A stretch of DNA of 64,000 nt from assembly GCA_034509425.1 (NCBI GenBank), contig JAVTVJ010001378.1:1-64000 (forward strand), written 5' to 3'. The notes below the pieces were generated by a model that was not told the DNA's origin, did no database searches, and worked only from the letters and a program-made list of their open reading frames with translations. Below, piece by piece: positions 11,117-18,481 of this stretch. The DNA comes from Eopsaltria australis. Taxonomy: Eukaryota; Chordata; Aves; Passeriformes; Petroicidae. The position numbers and the translations under genes were made by a program. Positions within the stretch are counted from its first letter, which is position 1, and the number at the start of each line of letters is the position of its first letter.

Positions 11117-13387
11117 ATGGGCAACCACCTTGCTAAGAGGGAAAAGGAGCTTTCATTTATTTATTACGGTTTAAAAGTTCAGTTAGTTACTTCAGGGGAA
11201 AAATTTGACAAAAAGTTATTACGGAAATTTGTAAAGTGGGTAATCGAAAATGTTTCTTTTGAAGCACCAAAAGAGGTTTTTACTTTAGAATTTTGGGATC
11301 GTGTAGGATTTAAACTAAACGAATGTGACAGCGAGGGGCGATTTGCAGTTCAGAAATTTTTCGGGTTACAAATCGCGATTTATCGAGTTTTATCTAACAA
11401 CGGGGAGAAGAGTTCTGGTTTAGATAAAGCTGTTCCCCCTTCTCCGAAAAGTGAACCTAATGCCACTAACCCGATCCCTCTTCCCTCCGGTGTGGAAAAC
11501 AGCAGGATACCCCTCATTAGCGAGCAGCGTGAGGGAGAAATCCGGAGCCACAGAAGCTCCGATTCTGTTCGTGATCCCACCGACCCCTTCTGTCCTGGGA
11601 CGGATCCACCCAAGACAGATCCCACCCCAGCCCTTATTCCTTTCCCTCCGTCCCCAGTTGCACCGGTTGTGTGTCCCTCCCCACGTTATAATAGTTTAAT
11701 AGAATTTAAACCCGCGCCATCGGGGAACGGCGGGGGGGGAATTCTTACTGCGCCATCGGGAGATGGCGGCGGGGGACTTCTTACTGCGCCATCGGGAGAT
11801 GGCGGCGGGGGAATTCTTACTGCGCCATCGGGAGATGGCGGCGGGGGAATTCTTACTGCGCCATCGGGAGATGGCGGCGGGGGAATTCTTACTGCGCCAT
11901 CGGGAAATGGCGGCGGGGGAATTCTTACTGCGCCATCGGGAGATGGCGGCAGGGGAATTTTCACTGCGCCACGGTATACCATTGAATTAGTTTTGCCGCA
12001 ATGCGGAATTCAGGGCGCATGCGCGGGAGATCGCGGCGGGAACCCCCTAACCCCCTTCCCTAGCTCTACCCCCTTGGCATCGATTGGTCACGCGTCGGTC
12101 CCACCCTCTGCGGCCGGCGATGTCAATCCTACGGGTCCCCTCCCTCCTTCCCAGCTCCACCCCCCAACACCCTCCACCCCTGCCGTCGCGCACCCCGCCC
12201 ACCTCCCTGTCTCCTCCCCTGGGAACCCCGCCCCCCTTCCACTTTCCCCCGCCCAGGCTTTCGGTTCCCACGGGTCTACACCGGAAGGGGGTGTGCCTGA
12301 AGCCTATAGCCAACAAGCCTTGGCAGCAGCCTTGCCCACACCCATTGTAGCACCAGTGACATACAATAGGACAGGTGCCAATCCCAGATGGGAGCCTCTC
12401 CCACAACAAACGATAAAAGAAATCTGTAAAGCCTCAAAAGAATTTGGAAGAGATTCAGCATATTTTAAAGGACTTATAAATGCAACCTTTAAATCATCTG
12501 TCTTAGTACCTGATGACATCAAAACGCTGATGTCAAGTCTTTTAGTTGAGAGTCACTACTGGATATGGGACAAAAGATGGAGAAGAGAATTAACAAAGTT
12601 GCTTGAATCATATAAAGGTGACCCAAATAAAGCCAATATTACTATAGACCATCTTGTGGGGGAGGGGAATCAATCCAAACCTCGTGACCAAGCAAATAAC
12701 ATTCCAGAGGAAATACTAAGGGATGTACAGTTAGCAGCAAAAAACGTTTTGTTCACTATGTCTATTGACATGGGGCCTCCAGTTAGTTACACAACGATCC
12801 GGCAAGGCCCGGATGAGAATTTCACAGCCTTTGTGGATCGCCTCAGGGAGGCGATGAGTAAAGCTATCAGCAATCCAGTGATGCTGAGAGAAATGCTAAC
12901 TGAATTAGCTAAAGAAAATGCGAATGAACAGTGTAAACGAGTTATTGAGATGTTTCCCATTGACCCCCCACCAACGATTGAGCAAATTACAGAAAAGTGT
13001 GCACAAATTAAACCACGTGTACCAGGGAATGAATCAAAAATGTGTGGACATAAATGTAAAGTGACATATCCAGTAGAAACTCAATATACTAAGGAGACAT
13101 CAAAGACAAATGCAGGTCAACAAGAACAAAAGTGTTTCAATTGTAATGGAACTGGACATTTTGCAAAGGACTGTAAAAAACCAAAACTAAATAAGAATAA
13201 GACTCAAGCTAACAATTCTGCCAAGTCTTTCCCACCAGCACCACAACCGCAAGCGCCACCAAATCCTCCGCCGTGGGGATGGTACCCACCAACGATGCCA
13301 TGGTGGATCCCTCAAACACCATCACCCTACTGGTCGGGAAACCAGGATGGGAGCGCGAAGCAGCCTCGCGCTCCTTCAACAAATTAA
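11117..13387 (+). CDS. gag: Gag polyprotein
   Basis: The 756-residue structural precursor assembles the viral core. The chosen start is the ATG in AAGGATGGG, which gives Met-Gly and a likely myristoylation signal. Residues 1 to about 95 look like a matrix domain. Residues 200-283 are seven copies of a 12-residue Ala-Pro-Ser-Gly-Asp-Gly4-Ile-Leu-Thr unit inside a long proline-rich spacer. Capsid begins near residue 408 and contains the major homology region at 561-580 (QGPDENFTAFVDRL). One CCHC zinc knuckle occupies 673-686 (Cys673, Cys676, His681, Cys686), and a Pro/Trp-rich tail follows. I saw no classic PTAP or PPXY budding motif; PPPW near the end is the nearest. The frame is open throughout. 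It overlaps pro, which is reached by a -1 shift at 13336-13342. Confidence 0.95.
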   Translation: MGNHLAKREKELSFIYYGLKVQLVTSGEKFDKKLLRKFVKWVIENVSFEAPKEVFTLEFWDRVGFKLNECDSEGRFAVQKFFGLQIAIYRVLSNNGEKSSGLDKAVPPSPKSEPNATNPIPLPSGVENSRIPLISEQREGEIRSHRSSDSVRDPTDPFCPGTDPPKTDPTPALIPFPPSPVAPVVCPSPRYNSLIEFKPAPSGNGGGGILTAPSGDGGGGLLTAPSGDGGGGILTAPSGDGGGGILTAPSGDGGGGILTAPSGNGGGGILTAPSGDGGRGIFTAPRYTIELVLPQCGIQGACAGDRGGNPLTPFPSSTPLASIGHASVPPSAAGDVNPTGPLPPSQLHPPTPSTPAVAHPAHLPVSSPGNPAPLPLSPAQAFGSHGSTPEGGVPEAYSQQALAAALPTPIVAPVTYNRTGANPRWEPLPQQTIKEICKASKEFGRDSAYFKGLINATFKSSVLVPDDIKTLMSSLLVESHYWIWDKRWRRELTKLLESYKGDPNKANITIDHLVGEGNQSKPRDQANNIPEEILRDVQLAAKNVLFTMSIDMGPPVSYTTIRQGPDENFTAFVDRLREAMSKAISNPVMLREMLTELAKENANEQCKRVIEMFPIDPPPTIEQITEKCAQIKPRVPGNESKMCGHKCKVTYPVETQYTKETSKTNAGQQEQKCFNCNGTGHFAKDCKKPKLNKNKTQANNSAKSFPPAPQPQAPPNPPPWGWYPPTMPWWIPQTPSPYWSGNQDGSAKQPRAPSTN
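11714..11965 (+). repeat. Seven-copy 36-bp tandem repeat inside gag
   Basis: Seven consecutive 36-bp units start at 11714, 11750, 11786, 11822, 11858, 11894 and 11930. Units 3 to 5 are identical; the others differ by one to a few bases. Each encodes 12 Gly-rich residues, and the period is a multiple of three, so copy changes keep gag in frame. The identity of the central units points to recent slippage or unequal exchange. Confidence 0.95.
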
Positions 13388-13395
13388 GGACTGCT
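13336..13395 (+). promoter_or_regulatory. Gag-pro -1 ribosomal frameshift signal (slippery site plus pseudoknot)
   Basis: The heptamer GGGAAAC at 13336-13342 is in the correct gag phase (G GGA AAC). Seven bases later comes a perfect 9-bp stem, GGAGCGCGA (13350-13358) with TCGCGCTCC (13366-13374), closing a 7-base loop. Loop bases AGCAG (13359-13363) can pair with CTGCT at 13391-13395, giving an H-type pseudoknot. The same heptamer is known at the gag-pro junction of Mason-Pfizer-type betaretroviruses. The pairing was checked by eye, not folded. Confidence 0.9.
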
Positions 13396-14139
13396 ACCTC
13401 TGACGACACTACACCATTAGAGCCTAGAAACATCCAACACCAACAGCTTTATCCAGGAGACTTATCACCTACACCATTTGTGAGACTCCAATTGGTGAGT
13501 GCTTTTGTTGAACATATAACGCGTGATGACACCCAACGTGTTCCTGCGACAATTAAAAATCCACCCATGACACCCGTGACTGTATTAATTATTGGTGACT
13601 CCAATAAGAGTCCACCGGGGATCTTTGTGATTCCTGAAGTTAAGACTTACGCACCGGGGAAGAACATTGCAGTGACCATACAACCCAACCACATACCATG
13701 GTTTCTTCCAAAAGGTACCTGGCTGGCACAAGCGATTGTGCTGCCCGAGAATATACCTAGAAATGCTCGCACACCGTGTGTGTGGTGGACAAGTGTTGTG
13801 GGAAAAGACAAGCCTGTTTTTCAATGTAGACTGCGAAATGGGCATTCCGAAATAGATCGAGTGGGAATGCTAGATACAGGCGCCGACGTCACTGTTATAG
13901 CAGAGACAGAATGGCCAGCGGAATGGGGAACAAAACCTTCCCCAGGAAACTTAGTTGGAGTGGGTGGCCAAATTACCCCCAAAAGGAGCCTCACAAACAT
14001 CTCCATTGAGGGTCCGGAAGGACGGGTAGCTTGCGTAAAACCCTATATTGTCCCCTCAGGTTTTACGTTATGGGGAAGGGACGCGATGGCACAATGGGGC
14101 GCGAGACTAGAAATTCCTTTTACACCCCAGAATTTCTAG
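13342..14139 (+). CDS. pro: Protease region (Pro), with a degenerate dUTPase-like N-terminal part
   Basis: This frame has no start of its own in this reading; it is entered by -1 frameshifting from gag and gives about 265 residues. The aspartic protease lies in the C-terminal half, with the catalytic Asp-Thr-Gly-Ala at residues 178-181 (13873-13884) and the late GRD motif (LWGRDAMAQWG) close to the end. The N-terminal ~150 residues sit where betaretroviruses carry dUTPase. A segment ending in LPKGTWLAQAIVLPE resembles the dUTPase core, but the usual catalytic motifs are not visible, so this part is probably a non-enzymatic relic. No G-patch follows the protease. The stop at 14137-14139 lies next to the second shift site. 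Confidence 0.88.
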   Translation, partial: PGWEREAASRSFNKLRTATSDDTTPLEPRNIQHQQLYPGDLSPTPFVRLQLVSAFVEHITRDDTQRVPATIKNPPMTPVTVLIIGDSNKSPPGIFVIPEVKTYAPGKNIAVTIQPNHIPWFLPKGTWLAQAIVLPENIPRNARTPCVWWTSVVGKDKPVFQCRLRNGHSEIDRVGMLDTGADVTVIAETEWPAEWGTKPSPGNLVGVGGQITPKRSLTNISIEGPEGRVACVKPYIVPSGFTLWGRDAMAQWGARLEIPFTPQNF

Positions 14140-14181
14140 TCGGGGCCACTGCGGCACGCTCCACCCCACCTATCAAGTGGC
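14130..14181 (+). promoter_or_regulatory. Probable pro-pol -1 frameshift site
   Basis: Pol continues in the -1 frame relative to pro. The best candidate heptamer is GAATTTC (14130-14136), read as G AAT TTC in the pro phase and immediately followed by the pro stop TAG. It is non-canonical in its first three bases, comparable to the irregular GGATTTA known at the MMTV pro-pol junction. A 6-bp stem, GCCACT (14145-14150) with AGTGGC (14176-14181), could form downstream. No better in-phase heptamer was seen in the overlap. Confidence 0.6.
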
Positions 14182-16505
14182 TCACTGACACACCGGTGAG
14201 GGTGGAGCAGTGGCCCCTCAGAGGAGAGAAGTTGCGCGCCCTAGAAGACCTTGTTGCCGAACAACTGGCTAAGGGTCACATTGTGCCATCGTCCAGCCCC
14301 TGGAACACTCCAGTTTTTGTTATCAAAAAACCAAAAAAGAACGAGTGGCGGCTGCTACAAGATCTAAGAGCAGTGAACAAAGTGATGGAGGAAATGGGCC
14401 CCCTCCAACCAGGTCTCCCATCACCTGCAATGTTACCGCAGAATTGGCCTCTAGCTATAATAGACATTAAGGACTGCTTTTTTAGTATTCCTTTGCACCC
14501 TGACGACGCGCCGAAATTTGCATTTTCAGTGCCTTCCATAAACCGGGAGGCACCGATGAGACATTATCATTGGCTCGTATTGCCTCAAGGAATGAAAAAT
14601 TCCCCAGCAATTTGCCAATGGTATGTCTCGGAGGTGCTCTCCCCGGTTAGGAAAACCTTTCCACAGTCAAAGATTTATCATTATATGGACGATGTATTAG
14701 TGTGCTCACCTAACCGAGAGACTCTAGACTCTGCCTTAAAGGAGGTTGTCAAGGCCATCGAGGACGTGGGAATGCAAGTACATCCCGAAAAGATACAGAG
14801 GATGCCACCTTGGAAGTACTTGGGAATGAAGATCCAGGAGACAACAGTAACACCGCAGTTGCTGAAGTTAGAGCAGCATCCGTCAACTTTGCGCGAACTT
14901 CATCAACTGTGTGGATCGATAAACTGGATCAGGCCGCTCCTCGGACTGAAAACTTCAGAGTTGTCACCTTTATTTGAGCTGCTACGAGGAGGACAAGCCC
15001 TAGACGCCCCAATAGCCATGACACCAGAGGCCGAACAAGTCATCAAGAAGGTAATGTTTACGATCACCACAAAACACGCACACAGAATTAACCCGATTCT
15101 CCCGTACCGATTTATGGTACTGGGAAAGACACCAAGGTATTATGGTCTCATTTTTCAGTGGGACGAGGGGGTCAAGGAGTCGCTCCTAATCGTGGAGTGG
15201 ATTTTCTTGCCTCACACATCGTCCAAGACAATAACAAGGCCACAGGAACTGGTGGCCGAGCTGATCATTAAGGCTCGGCACCGGCTCCGTGTACTAGCAG
15301 GATGTGATTTTGCGTACATCCAAGTTCCTTGGAAGCAGAATAGTTTTGAAGAAGTGCTCCAAGAAAGTGAGGACCTCCAGCTTGCCCTCGAAAATTACTC
15401 AGGCCAAATTGGCAACCAAAAGCTAAAACACCAATTGTTCAATACTGAGTTTAAATTGGCTCCTGATGTGGCTCAAAGTAAAACACCAATTAAGAATGCT
15501 CTAACAGTTTTTACAGATGGCTCTGGCTCTTCTCATAAGTCGGTGTTGACTTGGAGAGATCCAGAGACCCTCCAGTGGGACGAAGAAGTTCAGATAGTTG
15601 AGGGTTCCCCTCAAATAGCTGAACTAGCTGCTGTAGTTAGAGTGTTTGAGAGGTTTGAGGAACTGCCACTCAACCTCGTAACTGATTCGGCATATGTGGC
15701 AGGAGTAGTTTCTAGAGCAGAGCATTCCTTACTGAGAGAGGTCCCAAATAAAAAATTATTTGGTTTGCTTGCGCGGCTCGTAATGTTATTGTCCCACCGC
15801 CAGCATCAATATTTTGTGATGCACGTAAGATCACATTCTGGCTTGCCAGGTTTTATATCTGAAGGCAATGCGAGAGCCGATGCTCTGGCGATGCCTGTGA
15901 TGAAGTGTACAGTACCTGACACATTCGCACAGGCTCGCCTTAGCCATCAATTCTTTCACCAGAATGCGCCAGCACTCCGTAGGATGTTTCACCTATCCTT
16001 GGAGCAAGCTAAGGCAATAGTGGCCACATGTCCATCATGTCAATCCTATCAAATACCTACATTCAACGCAGGAGTCAACCCTAGGGGGTTGAACTCCAAT
16101 GAGATTTGGCAATCAGATGTCACCCATTTTACACCTTTCGGGAAGTTGAAATATATACACGTGTCAGTAGACACATTTTCAGGCGCTCTCTTCGCCTCGG
16201 CTCATGCCGGAGAGAAGGCGAGAGATGCCAAAAAACATTTTACTATGGCATTTGCAGTTTTGGGAATTCCAAAACAGATTAAAACAGACAACGGACCGGC
16301 GTATGTATCTGCCTCCTTGCGTCAGTTTTTTCAAAACTGGGGAGTAGAACATACGACCGGAATTCCACATTCTCCGTCGGGACAAGCGTTAGTTGAGAGG
16401 AAACATCAAGATATTAAACGCATCCTTACACAGCAGCGGGGAGAGGCAGGAGAGAAGTCGCCCGTTGAGCGCCTCTGCAAGGCTCTGTTTACGTTAAATT
16501 TTTAA
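14136..16505 (+). CDS. pol: Pol: reverse transcriptase, RNase H and truncated integrase
   Basis: From the presumed shift site the frame gives 789 residues. Reverse transcriptase comes first, with YMDD at 183-186 (14682-14693). RNase H follows with the acidic set Asp461, Glu496, Asp517 and Asp582. Integrase has its zinc-binding His604, His608, Cys632 and Cys635 and the catalytic triad Asp661, Asp718 and Glu754, with the typical 35-residue spacing between the last two. All catalytic residues looked for are present. The frame stops at 16503-16505, directly after a run of five T (16499-16503). The integrase C-terminal DNA-binding domain continues in another frame, so a one-base loss in that run is the likely cause. 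Integrase should therefore be truncated, unless the base is an assembly error. Confidence 0.93.
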   Translation, partial: LVGATAARSTPPIKWLTDTPVRVEQWPLRGEKLRALEDLVAEQLAKGHIVPSSSPWNTPVFVIKKPKKNEWRLLQDLRAVNKVMEEMGPLQPGLPSPAMLPQNWPLAIIDIKDCFFSIPLHPDDAPKFAFSVPSINREAPMRHYHWLVLPQGMKNSPAICQWYVSEVLSPVRKTFPQSKIYHYMDDVLVCSPNRETLDSALKEVVKAIEDVGMQVHPEKIQRMPPWKYLGMKIQETTVTPQLLKLEQHPSTLRELHQLCGSINWIRPLLGLKTSELSPLFELLRGGQALDAPIAMTPEAEQVIKKVMFTITTKHAHRINPILPYRFMVLGKTPRYYGLIFQWDEGVKESLLIVEWIFLPHTSSKTITRPQELVAELIIKARHRLRVLAGCDFAYIQVPWKQNSFEEVLQESEDLQLALENYSGQIGNQKLKHQLFNTEFKLAPDVAQSKTPIKNALTVFTDGSGSSHKSVLTWRDPETLQWDEEVQIVEGSPQIAELAAVVRVFERFEELPLNLVTDSAYVAGVVSRAEHSLLREVPNKKLFGLLARLVMLLSHRQHQYFVMHVRSHSGLPGFISEGNARADALAMPVMKCTVPDTFAQARLSHQFFHQNAPALRRMFHLSLEQAKAIVATCPSCQSYQIPTFNAGVNPRGLNSNEIWQSDVTHFTPFGKLKYIHVSVDTFSGALFASAHAGEKARDAKKHFTMAFAVLGIPKQIKTDNGPAYVSASLRQFFQNWGVEHTTGIPHSPSGQALVERKHQDIKRILTQQRGEAGEKSPVERLCKALFTLNF

Positions 16506-16879
16506 ATTGCTCTGATAGTGAGCCAACTCCCCCCGTCTTCCGGCATTTCATGAATTCGACAAATTCCAAATTGACAGAAAGACCGCCGGTGCTGTTTAAG
16601 GATCCGCAGAGTCATCAAATTTTAGGTCCCGCACCGTTAATCGTCTGGGGGAGGGGGTATGCATGTGTCTCCACCCCAGGCGGTCCGCGGTGGATTCCGG
16701 CAAAAAATGTGAAGCCGTATGTGGAGGATCGTGGGAAAGACAAGGATAAGAGCGACAACAATCCATCAGTCGCATGGAAAAGAAGAAAAAGGAGAAATGG
16801 AAAGGGAAAGGACTTACCTGATATGACGTGTACCGATCAGCGACCAGCGAATACCAGACAGAGAAGCCATAGTTTATGA
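16506..16879 (+). pseudogene. pol: Detached integrase C-terminal domain
   Basis: After the pol stop, an adjacent frame stays open to 16877-16879. It encodes the typical retroviral integrase C-terminal SH3-like DNA-binding domain, including WGRGYACVSTPGGPRWIPA followed by NVKPY. A Lys/Arg-rich tail comes next. It has no natural start in context; the first ATG in it (16550) lies within former coding sequence. It is the displaced end of pol caused by the frameshift at the 16499-16503 T run, not a separate gene. Confidence 0.9.
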
Positions 16880-16939
16880 TTAACCCCTCTACGACACTCC
16901 CTCTAAGACTACCCTGTGTTCCAACCCCATATCCCTTCA

Positions 16940-16977
16940 CTTACCTTATTCTCCTTGTTTATATCCCAACCTAACAG
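16940..16977 (+). promoter_or_regulatory. Putative splice acceptor for env mRNA
   Basis: A pyrimidine-rich stretch (TTATTCTCCTTGTTTATATC) leads to CCTAACAG ending at 16977. It lies after pol and about 150 bp before the env ATG, where an acceptor for the singly spliced env message is expected. It would pair with the donor at 11043. Confidence 0.55.
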
Positions 16978-17011
16978 TCCCGTAATAACCCTATCCCACC
17001 TTGTATCCTAA

Positions 17012-17034
17012 TTTAAGTAAAAGAAAAGGGGGAG
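17012..17034 (+). other. Internal second copy of the polypurine tract
   Basis: TAAAAGAAAAGGGGGAG at 17018-17034 is identical over 17 bases to the tract beside the 3' LTR (18358-18374). The match extends five bases upstream after one mismatch at 17017. It lies between the env acceptor and the env ATG. Internal polypurine tracts prime a second plus-strand start in lentiviruses and spumaviruses; whether this one does so is unknown. Confidence 0.85.
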
Positions 17035-17131
17035 GCGGAGAGGAGTTGAAAAGAATCAGAAAATTGAAAAATTGTTTTGGTTTGATTCAAAAGTTATTCA
17101 TGTTTGTTTTGATATTAGATTTAAAGGATCC

Positions 17132-18481
17132 ATGACAATGAAAACCACGGGAGTCATCATGGCCCTGATGTGGGTGATGCTGAACGTCCTGCCCCGAATC
17201 GAAGGATGGCTTGTACAACAGCCACAAGAGAATATCTGGATCACGTTAGCCAAAGCCCTAAACCAAGACAGCATGTGTTTGAGTATGGGTGCAACTTCAG
17301 ATCCCATGTCGACCTGCCTAGTAGGTATCCCCCTGCGAATGAATGACACCTCCTTCGCAGGTAAAAGGCCCGAACCTGTTGACAACTGGGATGCGTGGAT
17401 GAGGACCCTTCCCCATGCACCAGAGGAGCCCCAAGAATTGGCACTGTTGGGGTCCTCCAAAGCTGACTTTTGTATCAATTTTGACTACTTCCCTAAGTGG
17501 GAAGATGCTAAAATATTTGGAGGATATGATAAAATTCCATACCAGGATGTGCATCCCCTAAAAAGATCAGTGTACAGTCTTGAAAATTGGTGTAACTATA
17601 CCACGAGATCTGTCCTCAAACGGTCCAAGTCCACGCCCGTCCCGAAGACTCTCCCCTCCGGCGTATTCTTAATCTGTGGAGATAGAGTCTGGGCTGGGAT
17701 ACCGTCCCGTCTTTCAGGTGGGCCATGCACGTTGGGCCAACTCACCCTCATGACCCCCAACAAGACCCAAATTCTTGAATGGAGAAAATTCTATAATCTG
17801 ACCCGTCAAAAAAGATCACTCAGAATTTGGGACGAAAGTTGCAATTCGGCTGTTGAACATTGGAGTTTTTCAAAGAGGGTGGCTGCCTCCATATTCGTGC
17901 CCTGGGTGGCGGCAGCTAAGGCCTTGGGGGAATTAGGCCATTTAGAGTGTTGGCTTGGCAGACAAGCCAACCTCACGTCCTGGGCATTGACCCAGCTGCT
18001 GGAAGATAAGGACACTACTAGGCACGCCACCCTGCAGAACAGGGCGGCGATTGACTTTCTCCTTCTCGCACACGGGCACGGGTGCGAGGACTTTGAAGGG
18101 ATGTGTTGTATGAACTTATCATCCCATTCAAAAAGCATCCATGCAACGCTACAAGAACTGCAAGGACAATTCACTCAACTAAGGACTGAAAGTAAAGACT
18201 GGTTGGACCATCTAATGAGTGACTGGGGCATTTCAAAATGGGGCATGGACTTATTGAAATCTATTTTATGGATCCTAATCGTCATCGTTATCGTGTTAAG
18301 TATGTTTGGTTGCTTAAAAAATATTCTAGTATCGTTAGTACAACGGGCTTTTTTAAATAAAAGAAAAGGGGGAGATGTGGCAGTTGTCAATATAGAAACG
18401 AGACCTAGGGGCTTGAGGACTTCCTGGTGGATTGGTCCATCGGGGAGTCGCCCCCCTGCTATAAAAACATCCATGGTTTAG
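17132..18481 (+). CDS. env: Env glycoprotein, alpharetrovirus-like transmembrane unit
   Basis: The first in-frame ATG is at 17132 (449 residues); another lies at 17138. A signal peptide covers about the first 25 residues. Surface and transmembrane parts are divided by a furin-type site RQKR at 225-228. The transmembrane part has a hydrophobic internal loop between Cys237 and Cys273, as in alpharetroviral (and filoviral) internal fusion peptides, then the CX6CC motif (Cys318 to Cys326) and a membrane span near 376-394. Six N-glycosylation sequons lie at 71, 155, 210, 222, 280 and 328. The surface part, about 200 residues, is short for this class. The frame is intact and runs through the polypurine tract into the 3' LTR, which supplies the last ~34 residues. 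A small upstream ORF (17100-17135) overlaps the first ATG. Alpha-like Env beside beta-like Pol suggests a recombinant lineage. Confidence 0.93.
   Translation: MTMKTTGVIMALMWVMLNVLPRIEGWLVQQPQENIWITLAKALNQDSMCLSMGATSDPMSTCLVGIPLRMNDTSFAGKRPEPVDNWDAWMRTLPHAPEEPQELALLGSSKADFCINFDYFPKWEDAKIFGGYDKIPYQDVHPLKRSVYSLENWCNYTTRSVLKRSKSTPVPKTLPSGVFLICGDRVWAGIPSRLSGGPCTLGQLTLMTPNKTQILEWRKFYNLTRQKRSLRIWDESCNSAVEHWSFSKRVAASIFVPWVAAAKALGELGHLECWLGRQANLTSWALTQLLEDKDTTRHATLQNRAAIDFLLLAHGHGCEDFEGMCCMNLSSHSKSIHATLQELQGQFTQLRTESKDWLDHLMSDWGISKWGMDLLKSILWILIVIVIVLSMFGCLKNILVSLVQRAFLNKRKGGDVAVVNIETRPRGLRTSWWIGPSGSRPPAIKTSMV
18352..18375 (+). other. 3' polypurine tract
   Basis: The run AAAAGAAAAGGGGGAGA directly abuts the TG of the 3' LTR at 18376, the position from which plus-strand DNA synthesis is primed. 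It lies inside the env reading frame. A near-identical copy occurs at 17012-17034. Confidence 0.95.

Noticed and set aside
11686..11982. Open frames on both strands across the gag repeat, with proline-rich repeats on the minus strand
   Set aside because: A 36-bp period without stops keeps every frame open. Gag is the real frame, with matrix, capsid and zinc-knuckle domains on either side.
17072..17131. An env start at 17072
   Set aside because: That codon is TTG. The first in-frame ATG is 17132 and opens directly into a signal peptide.
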